DNA from: Luzula sylvatica
Lineage: Eukaryota > Streptophyta > Magnoliopsida > Poales > Juncaceae
Reading direction: 5' to 3'
DNA length: 64,000 nt
Assembly: GCA_946800325.1 (NCBI GenBank)
Contig: OX326957.1
Coordinates: forward strand, 26,259,054-26,323,053
Shown one piece after another: positions 36,030 through 46,570 of this stretch. A program made the translations under genes and the position numbers. The notes under the pieces were generated by a model. That model searched no databases, was not told the origin of the DNA, and was given only the letters and a program-made list of their open reading frames with translations. Position 1 is the first letter of the stretch, and the number at the start of each line of letters is the position of its first letter.

Positions 36030-36232
36030 ATATTTGTATTTAAAAAATATGTTATGTTATCATAACATAATATCCATTTTAATATTCGAAAAAGAACCGT
36101 ATGTTCATCCGATAATATCTGAATTGTATCAGTATCCGTTTACTATCCGAACCGTATCCGGATCCTTATCCGAAAAATAATATGAATATGGATCTGGTAT
36201 GACCACTATGCGAACCGTTGACACCCCTAATA
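36030..36232. mobile_element. Short ATCCG-rich element (relative of 12850-14405)
   Basis: CCGTTTACTATCCGAACCGTATCCGG-type interior and the end GCGAACCGTTGACACCCCTA. Absent from the second copy of the duplicated block, so it inserted after duplication or was lost there. Confidence 0.55.
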
Positions 36233-37387
36233 AAGGAAGAGTGGGAGAATGGAAGAGTGACTATTCTATTCTATTTTTTATTTCAATAATGTTTGGTAAT
36301 GTGAAAGAATGAAATAATTGAAAAAATAATATTATTTTATTTTATATGAAAAGAGATAAAGAGAGAACAAAGTTTTTATTCATCTTCCACTCTTTCACTT
36401 TTTTCATGGCAGAGAGTTAAGGAGCATTTCTGCATGTAGCCCCTTTTAGAATAAAAATTCAAAAAATAACTTCATTTTCGCAAATATCAACAATAACGGC
36501 ACATTTATTCATTCTTCCGTCCATTTATTCCGTTTTGTTAACGGCACAGTTTTGGGCTTAATTTAGGAATTGTTGATAACTTGGGTTTAATTTTGGGTTG
36601 GACAAATTGAGCTAAAAACAATTTATGGAAGAACTTCTTGTTTTTTGAGAATATCATCTTATGATTTTTAATCCCATTTTAGTAACTCTGGATTTTCAAT
36701 ATAAAAGCTTTAATGTCATGATTTTTTTATCCGCTCATAGTACAGTTTGTATGTTTATTTAAAGGGGTTTACTAAAGCACGTCGACTTAACGCACTCCAA
36801 ACGCACTCCAAATAGAAAAAGCGAAAAGAAAACGGGTAGGACTTCGAATGCATGCATTGTTTGTACACTCCAAAATATATTGGAGGTCATTTGAAAGCCA
36901 ATTCATTGGAGTGCGAAAACATTCTTTTATTTAAATATTTATTATTATTTTACGTACTATTGAATGAATCATTCATTCATAATAATGCACCTCGATAAAA
37001 AGTATGAAATTGGTAGTTATTTCACACATGAAGTATGAGATATGCTTTCTGTTATTATAAAATAAAAGTTCAATGTTATTTTGATTTGAATATTAAGAGA
37101 ATGATAAAAGTTAAAATCGAGATGTTCGCGCTTAGTACGGTACTTTTTGGGAAGTTAGAGGAAACCAAGACAAAATTTCACTTGGATTTATTTCGTATTT
37201 ACAGATGCTAGATTAATATTTAGGAGGGAGACATTGTGATGTCAATTCGGGATGAATTGTTTGTTGGGTGCCGTATGAATTCCGGGTCCATCGATGATAT
37301 TATATCTTTTAGGAGCGGATCAAATATGTCGGAGGATATCAGCAAAATATAAGTCTCGATTTTGAAACGTGGTTTTTTCCTAAAACG

Positions 37388-37650
37388 TTATTTTGAAACG
37401 ATGAGAAAATAGACAATGACGATTAATTTAATAAGTATTTTCCTTAAAATTTAATGAATTTGATAGCATGTGTCTTATTATATTTAAAAATAATGGTCTT
37501 CTAACTGGAGGCAGGACAAGAAATCAACTGTGCTAAATGAAATTAGTGATTTTTAAATATAATAAGACACATGTTATCAAATTCATTAAATTTTAAGGAA
37601 AATACTTATTAAATTAATCGTCTATTTTCTCATCGTTTCAAAATTACCTT
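37388..37650. repeat. Hairpin with arms of about 100 bp
   Basis: GAAACGATGAGAAAATAGAC...TTAAAAATAA at 37390-37490 is mirrored by ATTTTTAAATATAATAAGAC...CTCATCGTTTC at 37549-37640, near-perfect except for small gaps; the loop is about 60 bp. Copy 2 of the duplicated block keeps only the right arm and loop (39060-39210). Confidence 0.8.
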
Positions 37651-37914
37651 TCAAAACAAAACAAGACACTAGGATAGTCTTCTAAAAACAAATCAATCTA
37701 GACCTAGATTTCTAGAAATTAAAAAGAATCAATACAATTCAATTAGAAACAAAATAACATAATCACACAAATATTAACATAAGTGAACTTCTATCATACG
37801 CTCATTTCTAAAGAGGATAGTTTAGATAATAAAAATATTAACGTTCATTGTATGTTCTTACCTTCAATTATTACCCTTAATAATTATTGTCATTTTTTTC
37901 CTAATTAATTATTT

Positions 37915-37965
37915 TGGGGAATGTCGAGAGGACTCGAGCGGATTCGCTCTACTCTAGGATTTAAA
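37915..37965 (+). pseudogene. Scrap of the FYVE-SYLF gene 3' end
   Basis: GGGGAATGTCGAGAGGACTC and GCTCTACTCTAGGATTTAAA repeat codons near the end of the gene at 34282-35814, with an internal deletion of about 20 bp that removes the RAAAPLYSAL codons. It lies 5' of the second copy of the downstream region. Confidence 0.75.
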
Positions 37966-39440
37966 TTTGTTGTTATGTGGTTGTGTTTGCAAAGTTGTAT
38001 AATATTGTAAATGTTTTTAAAAATGTTTTTTTGTAATTTAATTATGTTACGTGACTGGTGGTTAAGGGATATTGATGTGTAATAGTAAACATGGGGGAAA
38101 GAATGGAATGATAAGAAATTATTAAAAATAATGTGACTAAAGAAGGTGGTTTATATTACATTATAGCAAAGTAAAATTGTTAATATCAAATTTCTATGAA
38201 ATTAATTCGAAATTAACTTGTTTCTTATGTATAAAATGAATTATAGAATGGTGTATCTTTTGAATATCCTTGAAGGATTGTATTGGATGAAATAATAGAA
38301 GAATTAATATTATTTTATTTGAAATAAGACAAATAAAAGAGAGAATATAATATGTGTTTCATCGTCTTTCACTCTTTAGTCTTTCCCCTTTACATGAAAG
38401 AGAATTAATCCACTCTTTCGTCCATTTATTTCTTTTTTTCTCTCTATCTTTGTTCTTCTTTCATTTTTATTTTTCTATTTGAAAGGCATAGTTTTGGGCT
38501 TAATTTATGAATTGACAAGTTGGGCTTAGTTTTGGGCTGGCTATAAACAAAATTTAAGCTCAAAACAATTTGTGGAGGAATTTTTATTTTTGAGATTATC
38601 GTCTCATGATTTTTAATCTCACTTTAATTAACTCTGGGTTTTCAATTATAAAAGCTTTACTGTCATGATTTTTTTGTCCACTGCATGGATCATTCATAAT
38701 GCACCTCGATATAAAAAGTATGAAATTGGTAGTTATTTCACACATGAAGTATGAGATTATGCTTTTTGTTACAAGTATAAAAAAGTTCAATGTTATTTTG
38801 ATTTGCATATTAAGAGAATGATAAAAGTTAAAAACAAGATGTTCGCGTTTCGCACGGTACTTTTTGGGAAGTTAGAGGAAACCAAGACAAAAAATTTACT
38901 CGGATTCATTTCGTATTTACAGATTCTAGATTAATATTTAGGAGGGAGACCTCGTGATGTCAAATCGGGATGGAGTCCAGGGTCCTTGATAGTTGAATTC
39001 GAGGTTCTGCAAAATATTAATCTCGATTTTAAAACGTGATTTTTTTTCTTTTAAAAACGTTAATTTTTTTAATGAAATTACCGTCTTCATATTGGAGGTG
39101 GAATAAGCCAACAAGTGTGCTAAATAAAATTAGTCATTGAACTTTTAAGGAAAATACTTATTAAGTTAATCGTCATCGTATATTTTTTTTCTCATCGTTC
39201 TAAAATTACCTAAAAAAACAAAACAAGACAATTGGATAGCCTTCTATAAAAAATCAATCTACATCTAGATTTCTAGAAATTAAAAAAGAATAAATGCAAT
39301 TAGAAACAAAATAACATAATTACACTCATTTCTAAAGAGGATAATTTAGATATTAAAAATAGTAACGTTCATTATATGTTCTTAGATATAATTACCCTTA
39401 ATAATTATTGTCATTTCATTTATTATCCTTTTTTTCCTAA
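37915..39440. repeat. Duplicated block, copy 2
   Basis: Second copy of 35743-37900 with deletions. The two together show a tandem duplication whose breakpoint lies inside the last SYLF exon. Confidence 0.8.
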
Positions 39441-39904
39441 TTAATTATTTCTCCTCTAAAAATAAAGATTAGATTCATGACAAATTAAATTTGACAAAAT
39501 ATATATGTCATGGAGATTTTTTTATTTTATTTTCGAAGCAAGTAAGATTCGAAGAAATGGAAAGATAGATTGGTATTTGAATTTTTGAAGAGATGCACAC
39601 ACAAAAATTAAAAAACAAATACTCCGATTCAAAAGTCAAAACCTCTAAAAAATATTATTTTTTCTACAATTCAACCTGTTTGAAAGGTATAGTTTGAAAT
39701 TGGATATTTTTAAAAATTAAAGTTAAAACGGTAATCCCAAAGATCACTCCGCTTAATCTGGATCATGAAAGCTCATTTACCAAATTACTAAACTACCCTT
39801 CTCAGTCGTCCTACTTTTGGGAATTATGCAGATGTACCCTTGTAGTTCCCGTTATTTATAAAGCCTTTGTCAGTAAACATTATTTACCTACGATAAGATA
39901 ATAC
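39441..39904. other. Intergenic, AT-rich
   Basis: No gene or element recognised. Confidence 0.4.
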
Positions 39905-40256
39905 AACATGTATCCCTATAAAACTTCATAATTTCACGTATATCCCTATAAAAATGAAATATCATGAATATCCCTACAAAACTATTAAAATTTCATATAT
40001 GTCTTTTTTTATTAGATTTTGATTAATTATTCTTGAAGATTACTAATTTGGTGCTTTTTCGATTTTGTCAACATAAATATTATTCATCTTTACATAGGGA
40101 ATAAAATTGAAAAAACAAAATTAGCAATAATCTTCACGAATAGCTAACCGAAATCTAATAAAAAGTGCATCCATGAAATTTTAGTAGTTTTGTAGGAATA
40201 TTTCATGATATTTCACGTTTTGTAAGAGTATACGTGAAATTATGGGGTTTACTGAA
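39905..40256. mobile_element. Foldback MITE with TATCCCTATAAAA phrases
   Basis: Left arm 39905-40060 (ATCCCTATAAAACTTCATAA...ATTAGATTTTGATTA) is mirrored by 40110-40256 (TAGCTAACCGAAATCTAATA...GTGAAATTATGGGGTTT). Same phrase family as FRO intron 3 and CBP20 introns. Confidence 0.7.
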
Positions 40257-41575
40257 ATAAAAATACTAAATTACTTTACTTAACATCACAATTTATTTAG
40301 GATACATGAAAAAAAAAGGTATTTTCATATTTTTGGTCTATTTGCCTTTGCACAAGATTGATCAAACTACATCAAAATCAAACATTTGTTGCTAACCTTG
40401 TTGAAATTTATCCAAATAAAGTTTTATTCCTTTTATTCCTGTCACATTTACAACAATGACATTATGGGTATTTTCGTCATTTTGGTAATATTCTTTTTTT
40501 CTTTTCTAAGAAAATAGTTATGGCAAGAAACGCGTGGTGACCGTTGCATAAAATCAGAATCCCATGTGTCATGTCTCAATTAATCTTATTTGATTAATTA
40601 ATTAGATTAATCAGTAAATTATTCTTACCGATCCCTATAACATAAAATAATGAGGGTTGTTATTTATGGCATCTTAATTACTGTCGGTGTTATTGGTCTA
40701 ATAAAAAAATAGAATAAATTAATATAAAAAATAATATTTGGATGTTCATTCAAATGTGGATAATGAACATCCAAACTATTAGAAAAAAAAAATACAATAT
40801 ATTTTTTAAAAATACAATAAAATACATAACAAAGACGTAGACAAAATAAAAAAATATGATAGATATTAGATATACATTTAAAAAGAAAAGATAACTTAAA
40901 GCCCATATTAGTAATCCAATATTATTATGATCGAACATAATTTATTTTATTTACAGGCTTATTAAATGTATTAGATTTTTTTTTTTATATATTATCAAGT
41001 CATAAAGTATGTTATGTCAAAGTTTAGCCATCATTTTATATATGGAAACTTAAAACTTAATTGGACTATATTAGAAATGTTCCAAACTTGATTAATCAAA
41101 TTGAATTGAAACGTTAATGACTTAATTAAATTTTGGATGAAAAGTTAGATAATAGCAAAAATGGAATTTTTCAAATTATAATTTATCAAAATTAATTCAA
41201 TTAAAATTATTATTTTAAATGCTAATATATTATTTTTTTTGCCAAAGAATTCCTTTTTAAGATTTTTGAAAAAGAAGTTTGAAAAGCATCAAATGCTCAC
41301 CCAAAAGGGCCAAAAGTCCAAATCAATTTACTCTATACAGTAACAATTATCTTTACTCGTCTCCAATTGATGAATTAACATAGACTCTGTTATTTATACT
41401 CAAAAAACTAAATATATTATTTGATGCAAATACTTCTCTTCTCCATTTATATTAGAATGGAGAGAAGTGTACCACAAAAACCAACTCCATTAACTCTTGA
41501 GATCAGTTACATAACTTTCTTAATACACCTTAGTAATTAATATAATCTAATTCCTTTATTTATTGCTCTCTTACT
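40257..41575. other. Intergenic, bHLH upstream
   Basis: AT-rich. 41240-41345 (GAATTCCTTTTTAAGATTTT...CCAAAAGTCCAAATCAA) recurs at 44760-44860. No coding sequence seen. Confidence 0.4.
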
Positions 41576-41580
41576 GTATA

Positions 41581-41600
41581 CTCTCTCTCTCTCTCTCTCT
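41581..41600. repeat. (CT)n run in the bHLH leader
   Basis: A CT run just upstream of the presumed 5' UTR exon, as is common at plant core promoters. Confidence 0.8.
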
Positions 41601-41653
41601 GTTCTAGCTGTAGCACAGGCTTAAACGGCACAGCAAATATAGGGTTTATGCTG

Positions 41654-42374
41654 GTAAGTTTTTCAATTGCACAATTTTCTCTTTGCTAAATTCTCGTTAT
41701 TTTGATTTCATTCAAATTCAAGATTAGTATTGATACTGTTTCAGTTAATCACTTTCGAAATGATCGTTATTCTAATATTCCCCTTGCGAGGACGCTCGGG
41801 CAAAAAAAATTGTGGTTATTAATTGATCGTTATATTCTATTTCTTTTGTAGATACATGCAATTTCTTGTAGTTTTTTTTTCTTTCAAATTTGGTAATATT
41901 GCTTTGTTTTCTGAAAATTGCGAATTTACTAATTTCGAGTATATATCGTGATCTTCTTAGTTTGTGATTTTTTGTGTGTTTATCTTTTGTTGTTTATGCA
42001 TGTTTGATTTAGTGGATAAAGACTGATTCTTGATTTATTTAATTTTCTCTTTCTTGGATTGGGTAGGCAAATTTGAATTGGTTTTGGATTAAGTTATTCT
42101 CTTTTGAATTAGAGCGAACCCGCTTTAGATGTTTGGTTTAAATTTTGCATCGTATTATGCTTGTTTGATTTATCGATTCCTGTAATTTCTCACTAGTAAT
42201 ATGAATTTTGGCTAATTAGCTCCAATTAAGCATCAATTATACCCACAACTAACTTTGCATGCGTAATTAAACCTCATTTTGATTCAAATTTTTTATTAAC
42301 AGATTGTCAATTAAGGCTAAATTAGCTCTCAATTTAACCCGATTTTTGAATTTCTTGTTTTTCTTATGAAACAG
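41654..42374 (+). other. 5' UTR intron of the bHLH gene
   Basis: TATGCTG|GTAAGTTT donor and CTTATGAAACAG acceptor; the second leader exon runs 42375-42402 to the ATG. Confidence 0.6.
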
Positions 42375-42402
42375 ATTAATTTTTAATTCGAGACGTTATA
42401 AA

Positions 42403-44171
42403 ATGGACGGTTTCACTTATCAAGTACATTCGTCTATCTGGGAAGACAGCTCAGATAAACAGTATGGAGAAGTCGAACTGGAGTCTCCAGTATTCATCAC
42501 CCCACCGGCTCATCTTATCTCTAATGGAGACGATGTTATAGGCCTCGGTGCCGACTCAGCCTATCTCCCAGTGACTGGTGGATGTGAATTGACCAATTTA
42601 CCCCTGGACGCAATAACTTCTTCTGATCCAGCCATTTGGGCTTCTTATCAGGTACCAGAATATATTCTTTTAAACTTCTTTTATTGATATTTTCGTAAAA
42701 ATAATTAAAATTTCAGAATCTGAATGATTTGGGTGTACAAAACCAGACTAATTTGAATGGGAGCGGCTTGCTCGCTCAACAGAAGGTTCTCTCTCTCTCT
42801 CTTCTCTCTTTCTCTCTCATATTGTTAGCTGATAAATATAATTTTATATAAATTGCAGTATTTAAATGGGATGAATGGACTTAACCTAAATTCATTTGCT
42901 TCTGGTTCGCAAATGGTGTTCAGTACAACTGGCTTCCCACAGGCTCTCGACATTCCTCACCAGGTTTTTTTTTTTTTTGTAAATTCATTAAAAGAGAGGG
43001 ACTGTTTTGCAAAATGCAAATTTTGTCAAAATGAATAGTGAAGGATGAATTATTTGTGGGTGACAGGATAAGAGTCTAGCGAATGCAAACCAGTTACTAG
43101 CACAATTGAATGGAGTTGCCGGTATCAGTATTGGTACGGGAGGTGGATTTGATGGTCCGTTCAAGCCTCGCATCAGAGCTCGTCGAGGCCAAGCTACTGA
43201 TCCACACAGCATTGCTGAGAGAGTATGTAAATCCTAAATTATCGTACCACCAATATTTTCTATTTATTTATTTTATTTTATTTTTATTTATATACTAGTT
43301 TGCTTGATTTAATACTGTTGTAATTAGGGTATATTTTATTGGAAATTGATTATGTGGATTTTTGTTGTGGAATGCAGCTGAGGAGAGAGAAAATATCAGA
43401 AAGGATGAAAAGCCTCCAGGAACTAGTACCGAATTCAAACAGGGTACAGAAATATCTTTCTCACTTTATTTTATTTAAAATATTTATTTTCGAAATATTG
43501 ACTTGTTGAAGTGTAACGTCTTTTTTATTTTATTTTTTGGTGTAATTTGCTAAACAGACTGACAAGGCATCAATGTTGGACGAAATTATTGATTATGTGA
43601 AGTTCCTTCAGCTTCAAGTCAAGGTAATTAAAAAAACATTGTTTGACGTGTTAATTAAAAATTTAATAGAGGGGTATTTTCACAATTTCTTAACAAAGGA
43701 GGGTCTTTTTGCATAATTCGTGAAAATTAATTTCATCAATTGAAGGTATTAAGCATGAGTAGGTTGGGTGCAACCGAAGCCGTAGTTCCCCTTCTAACTG
43801 AATCTCAACCCGAGGTAATATTTGATTGGCAGAATTTCACATATACCCCTGCAAAATATCTAATATAACAAATACAATTGCAGGGCTCAAGCAGTAGCAT
43901 TAGCTCGGTGTCGATCAAACCGACTCAACTGGACACATGTCGCGCATCCGAGGCTCTACAAGACAGCACGACATTCGAGCAGGAGGTAATAAAGCTAATG
44001 GACTCCAACGTGACCTCTGCGATGCAGTATTTACAAAACAAGGGTTTGTGTCTCATGCCAATCGCTCTTGCCTCCGCTATCAACACCCAAAAGGGGACCC
44101 ATACCGCTTCGATACCGTCTACGAATCGAAATTCCAATTCTAGTCTCTGTGGCGATCGAGGATTTCAGTAG
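42403..44171 (+). CDS. UNE12: bHLH transcription factor, UNE12/bHLH7 type, 8 exons
   Basis: Exons 42403-42651, 42717-42785, 42859-42963, 43067-43222, 43378-43443, 43558-43623, 43746-43814 and 43884-44171 give 355 residues; all introns are phase 0. The bHLH domain lies at about 178-237 over exons 4-6: [20 protein letters not shown], with His188-Glu192-Arg196 (the H-E-R pattern for G-box binding), a short loop and helix 2 [19 protein letters not shown]. After it come [16 protein letters not shown] and the C-terminal block [20 protein letters not shown], which is characteristic of the UNE12/bHLH7 branch of subfamily XI. It acts in the nucleus as a dimer; close relatives are linked to fertilisation and stress responses. 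The 3' end from 44134 is duplicated at 50845. Confidence 0.94.
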
Positions 44172-44723
44172 AGGCGTCTCGATTATAATATACGAGAATA
44201 TTATCGGTTTGGTTATTGAGTCTATTTATTAATTTAATTATTTTTGTGTTTTCATGTTCGGGTATATAATTATGCTAGTTTTAAGGACTCGAAACGTTAT
44301 AATATTTTAGAAGGCAAGAAACGAGCATCTTTTAAATTACAAACTCCTTCAATATAATAACTTGTTCTCCTTACATGGTCACAATTATTACAATTAGAAA
44401 AATAGTTCATAAGGAAACAACTTGATCACCACAATTAATTTTGAAATCAAGGCATAATGTTGTTGGATCTCAAAATTATTTCTTCCAGTTTAAAAGCTTT
44501 TCGCGCATCACGGCTGCGTCGGTCTCGTGGAAGGAGTTCTCGGGGATCCAACATCCAGATTCAGGGTGCCTCATCCAGCAAACCTCCTGTTTCGGCATCG
44601 TCGTCACCTTCTCGGAGGCGGAGATTTCTTTGATTGTCTCTGTGTTTCCTGTAACTTTCTTCGTTGGGATAATTTGCGTGCGCGCAGCCCCAACCTGATG
44701 GCTATATGATACCAAAAAAGAAA
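44134..44723. repeat. Direct duplication, copy 1 (bHLH end plus LEA exon)
   Basis: Matches 50845-51435 in the same orientation with few differences: the last 38 bp of the bHLH coding region, its 3' UTR, and exon 2 of the LEA-like gene on the other strand. Confidence 0.92.
44476..44701 (-). pseudogene. LEA/SAG21-like exon 2 without exon 1
   Basis: Copy of exon 2 of the gene at 51186-51515. The frame is still open, has the acceptor ATATAG and all motif residues (EVCWMRHPESGCWIPEN, VMREKLLNWKK). Beyond 44723 the sequence switches to a dispersed repeat (also at 41240-41345) instead of intron, exon 1 and promoter. It lacks a start and should not be expressed as the normal protein. It is tail-to-tail with the bHLH gene. 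Confidence 0.8.
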
Positions 44724-44759
44724 GTTTGAAAAAGAATTTCGGGTGCCTCATCCATATAT

Positions 44760-44860
44760 ATTTGTTGCCCAAGAATTTCCTTTTCAAGATTTTTGAAAAA
44801 GAAAGTTTGAAAAGCATAAAATGCTCACCCAAAGGACCAAAAGTCCAAATCAACTCCAAT
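44760..44860. repeat. Dispersed repeat, second copy of 41240-41345
   Basis: AAGAATTTCCTTTTCAAGAT...ACCAAAAGTCCAAATCAACT matches the bHLH upstream copy in the same orientation. Confidence 0.7.
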
Positions 44861-45396
44861 TAACACAAACCACCAAGCCCATGATGCACATATGTATTTT
44901 GTTTCAATTAATGCTATATATACAGTATTGTAGCCGGGACAAGTGTCACAATTTCATGAATTTCTTAAACTTTAAAGAGAAGAATCATATATAGAGAAAA
45001 ATCGTGCTAAATACTTTAGACTTCGTTTCTCTTCCATTTAAACTGTGATTCACTATAGATTTACTATGATACCAATTGTTATGGCGGCACGATCCGGTAT
45101 CGTGCGGAAATTCCCATTAAACAATCGTAATAACTATGTGAATTCTATCGAATAAACTTAAATTGAACTGTACCTTAAACCATATGCGGAATCGTATGGA
45201 GTCCCACCCTAATTGATGTTGCGTCATCATCGTTATTGCGTTCATTAAGCCATAATTACAAAAAAATGATCCAAGTAATTTATGATGTACAATTTAGAGT
45301 TATTTTGATATTCTCCGATCTCTCTCTTTCATCTTAATGGGTAGATTAAATAATGATAACATATCATATGTACTTGGGACAAAATTGATTTTGTAT
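44861..45396. other. Intergenic
   Basis: AT-rich, nothing recognised. Confidence 0.4.
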
Positions 45397-45404
45397 GTTC
45401 AAAG

Positions 45405-45943
45405 TTATGTTACGCGGATACTTCAAAAATGCAGAAGTATCCTGGGGATACGGGTACGATTCGGCTCGGATACGTATCGGATACGCCACGTGGTGTATCC
45501 GATTATTTTAATATTTTTTTTTTTCGAATACGGCGGGGATACGAAAGGATACGGCATGATACGGTTGAGATACGTTAATGATACGACTGGGATACTCCAT
45601 TTAGAATACTTCGGCCCATTATATATTTTGGTCCATAATATTTTTAAATAAATTATATAGGATACTTCTGTGATACTTCTAAATTATTTCCAGGATACTT
45701 CTAGAATAAATTTATGATATTTTTATGATACTTGTATTGTTATGTTTGTTTGATTTATTGTCATGATATTTATTTTTAAAATATTATTAATTTATTATTA
45801 ATTTATTAATTACATACAATATAAATATATTAAAATAATAACTATATAGCCGTATCCATATCCGTGATTTTTTGAAAATTGCCGTATAGCCGTATCCATA
45901 TCGTATCGGATACGATATCCGTATCTGTATCCGTACAACATAG
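45405..45943. mobile_element. hAT-type MITE with perfect 8-bp TSD
   Basis: 539 bp, starts TTATGTTACGCGGATAC and ends GTATCCGTACAACATAG (inverted pair). GTTCAAAG flanks it on both sides (45397-45404 and 45944-45951). Rich in GGATACG/CGTATCC phrases, so the ends can fold. Confidence 0.88.
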
Positions 45944-45951
45944 GTTCAAAG

Positions 45952-46570
45952 CATCATTATTCATGGAGACACACTTTTTGATTTTAATTATCTCTAAAAA
46001 ATTATCTTTGGGCCTCGATCTTGATTTTCTAATTCAATCCATCATAGAAATAAATAAAAACATGCCACCTACAATTTTACACATCAAAGACCCACATCCT
46101 ATTTAACACGTTAATGCTTAAATTTATTAACAACAATTGACCTTTTATTGTTAACATATAAATAACAATATTAGTACATAAATATTACACATATAAGTCC
46201 AACGTTGGAACAAAATTCTAACATGCCAATACTAGTAGCGGCTGCGAGTAATAATCTTCTACAATCATGGAAGCTAGCGAAGCTATAAATAATTTTTTCA
46301 TTTTCATATTTCAAATGTTGTGGAAATATTGTATTCACTACTATTAATGATATCAATAAAATATAAATCAAAAGAGCACGCTTTGTGCTCGAGATTCTAC
46401 TTCAAAAAAAAATGGGACACAAACCCAAAAGACGAAATATGAGTAACGCACCAAGCAAACAATATAAAAAACTGATAATAATATAAACATCATGTCCCAA
46501 AACAACATATACTTGACGAGAAAAGAAAAGAAAAGAAAAATAAATAAAAATACAATTGTTAAAAAGGAGC
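45952..46570. other. Intergenic
   Basis: AT-rich, holds the 3' UTR of the STIPL1 gene; nothing else recognised. Confidence 0.4.

Larger units (their letters stand above)
35743..37900. repeat. Duplicated block, copy 1 (3' end and downstream of SYLF gene)
   Basis: Matches 37915-39440 in direct orientation: GGGAATGTCGAGAGG, the CTCTACTCTAGGATTT gene end, TGGTTTATATTA...CATTATAGCAAAGTAAAATTG, the TAGTTTTGGGCTTAATTT block and the GGGAGACnTnGTGATGTCAA block occur in the same order. Copy 1 alone holds the ATCCG insertion at 36030-36232 and further segments. Confidence 0.8.

Noticed and set aside
44441..44698. 85-residue plus-strand frame, repeated at 51151-51408
   Set aside because: It is the antisense shadow of the LEA-like exon, whose minus-strand frame has family motifs and correct splice sites.
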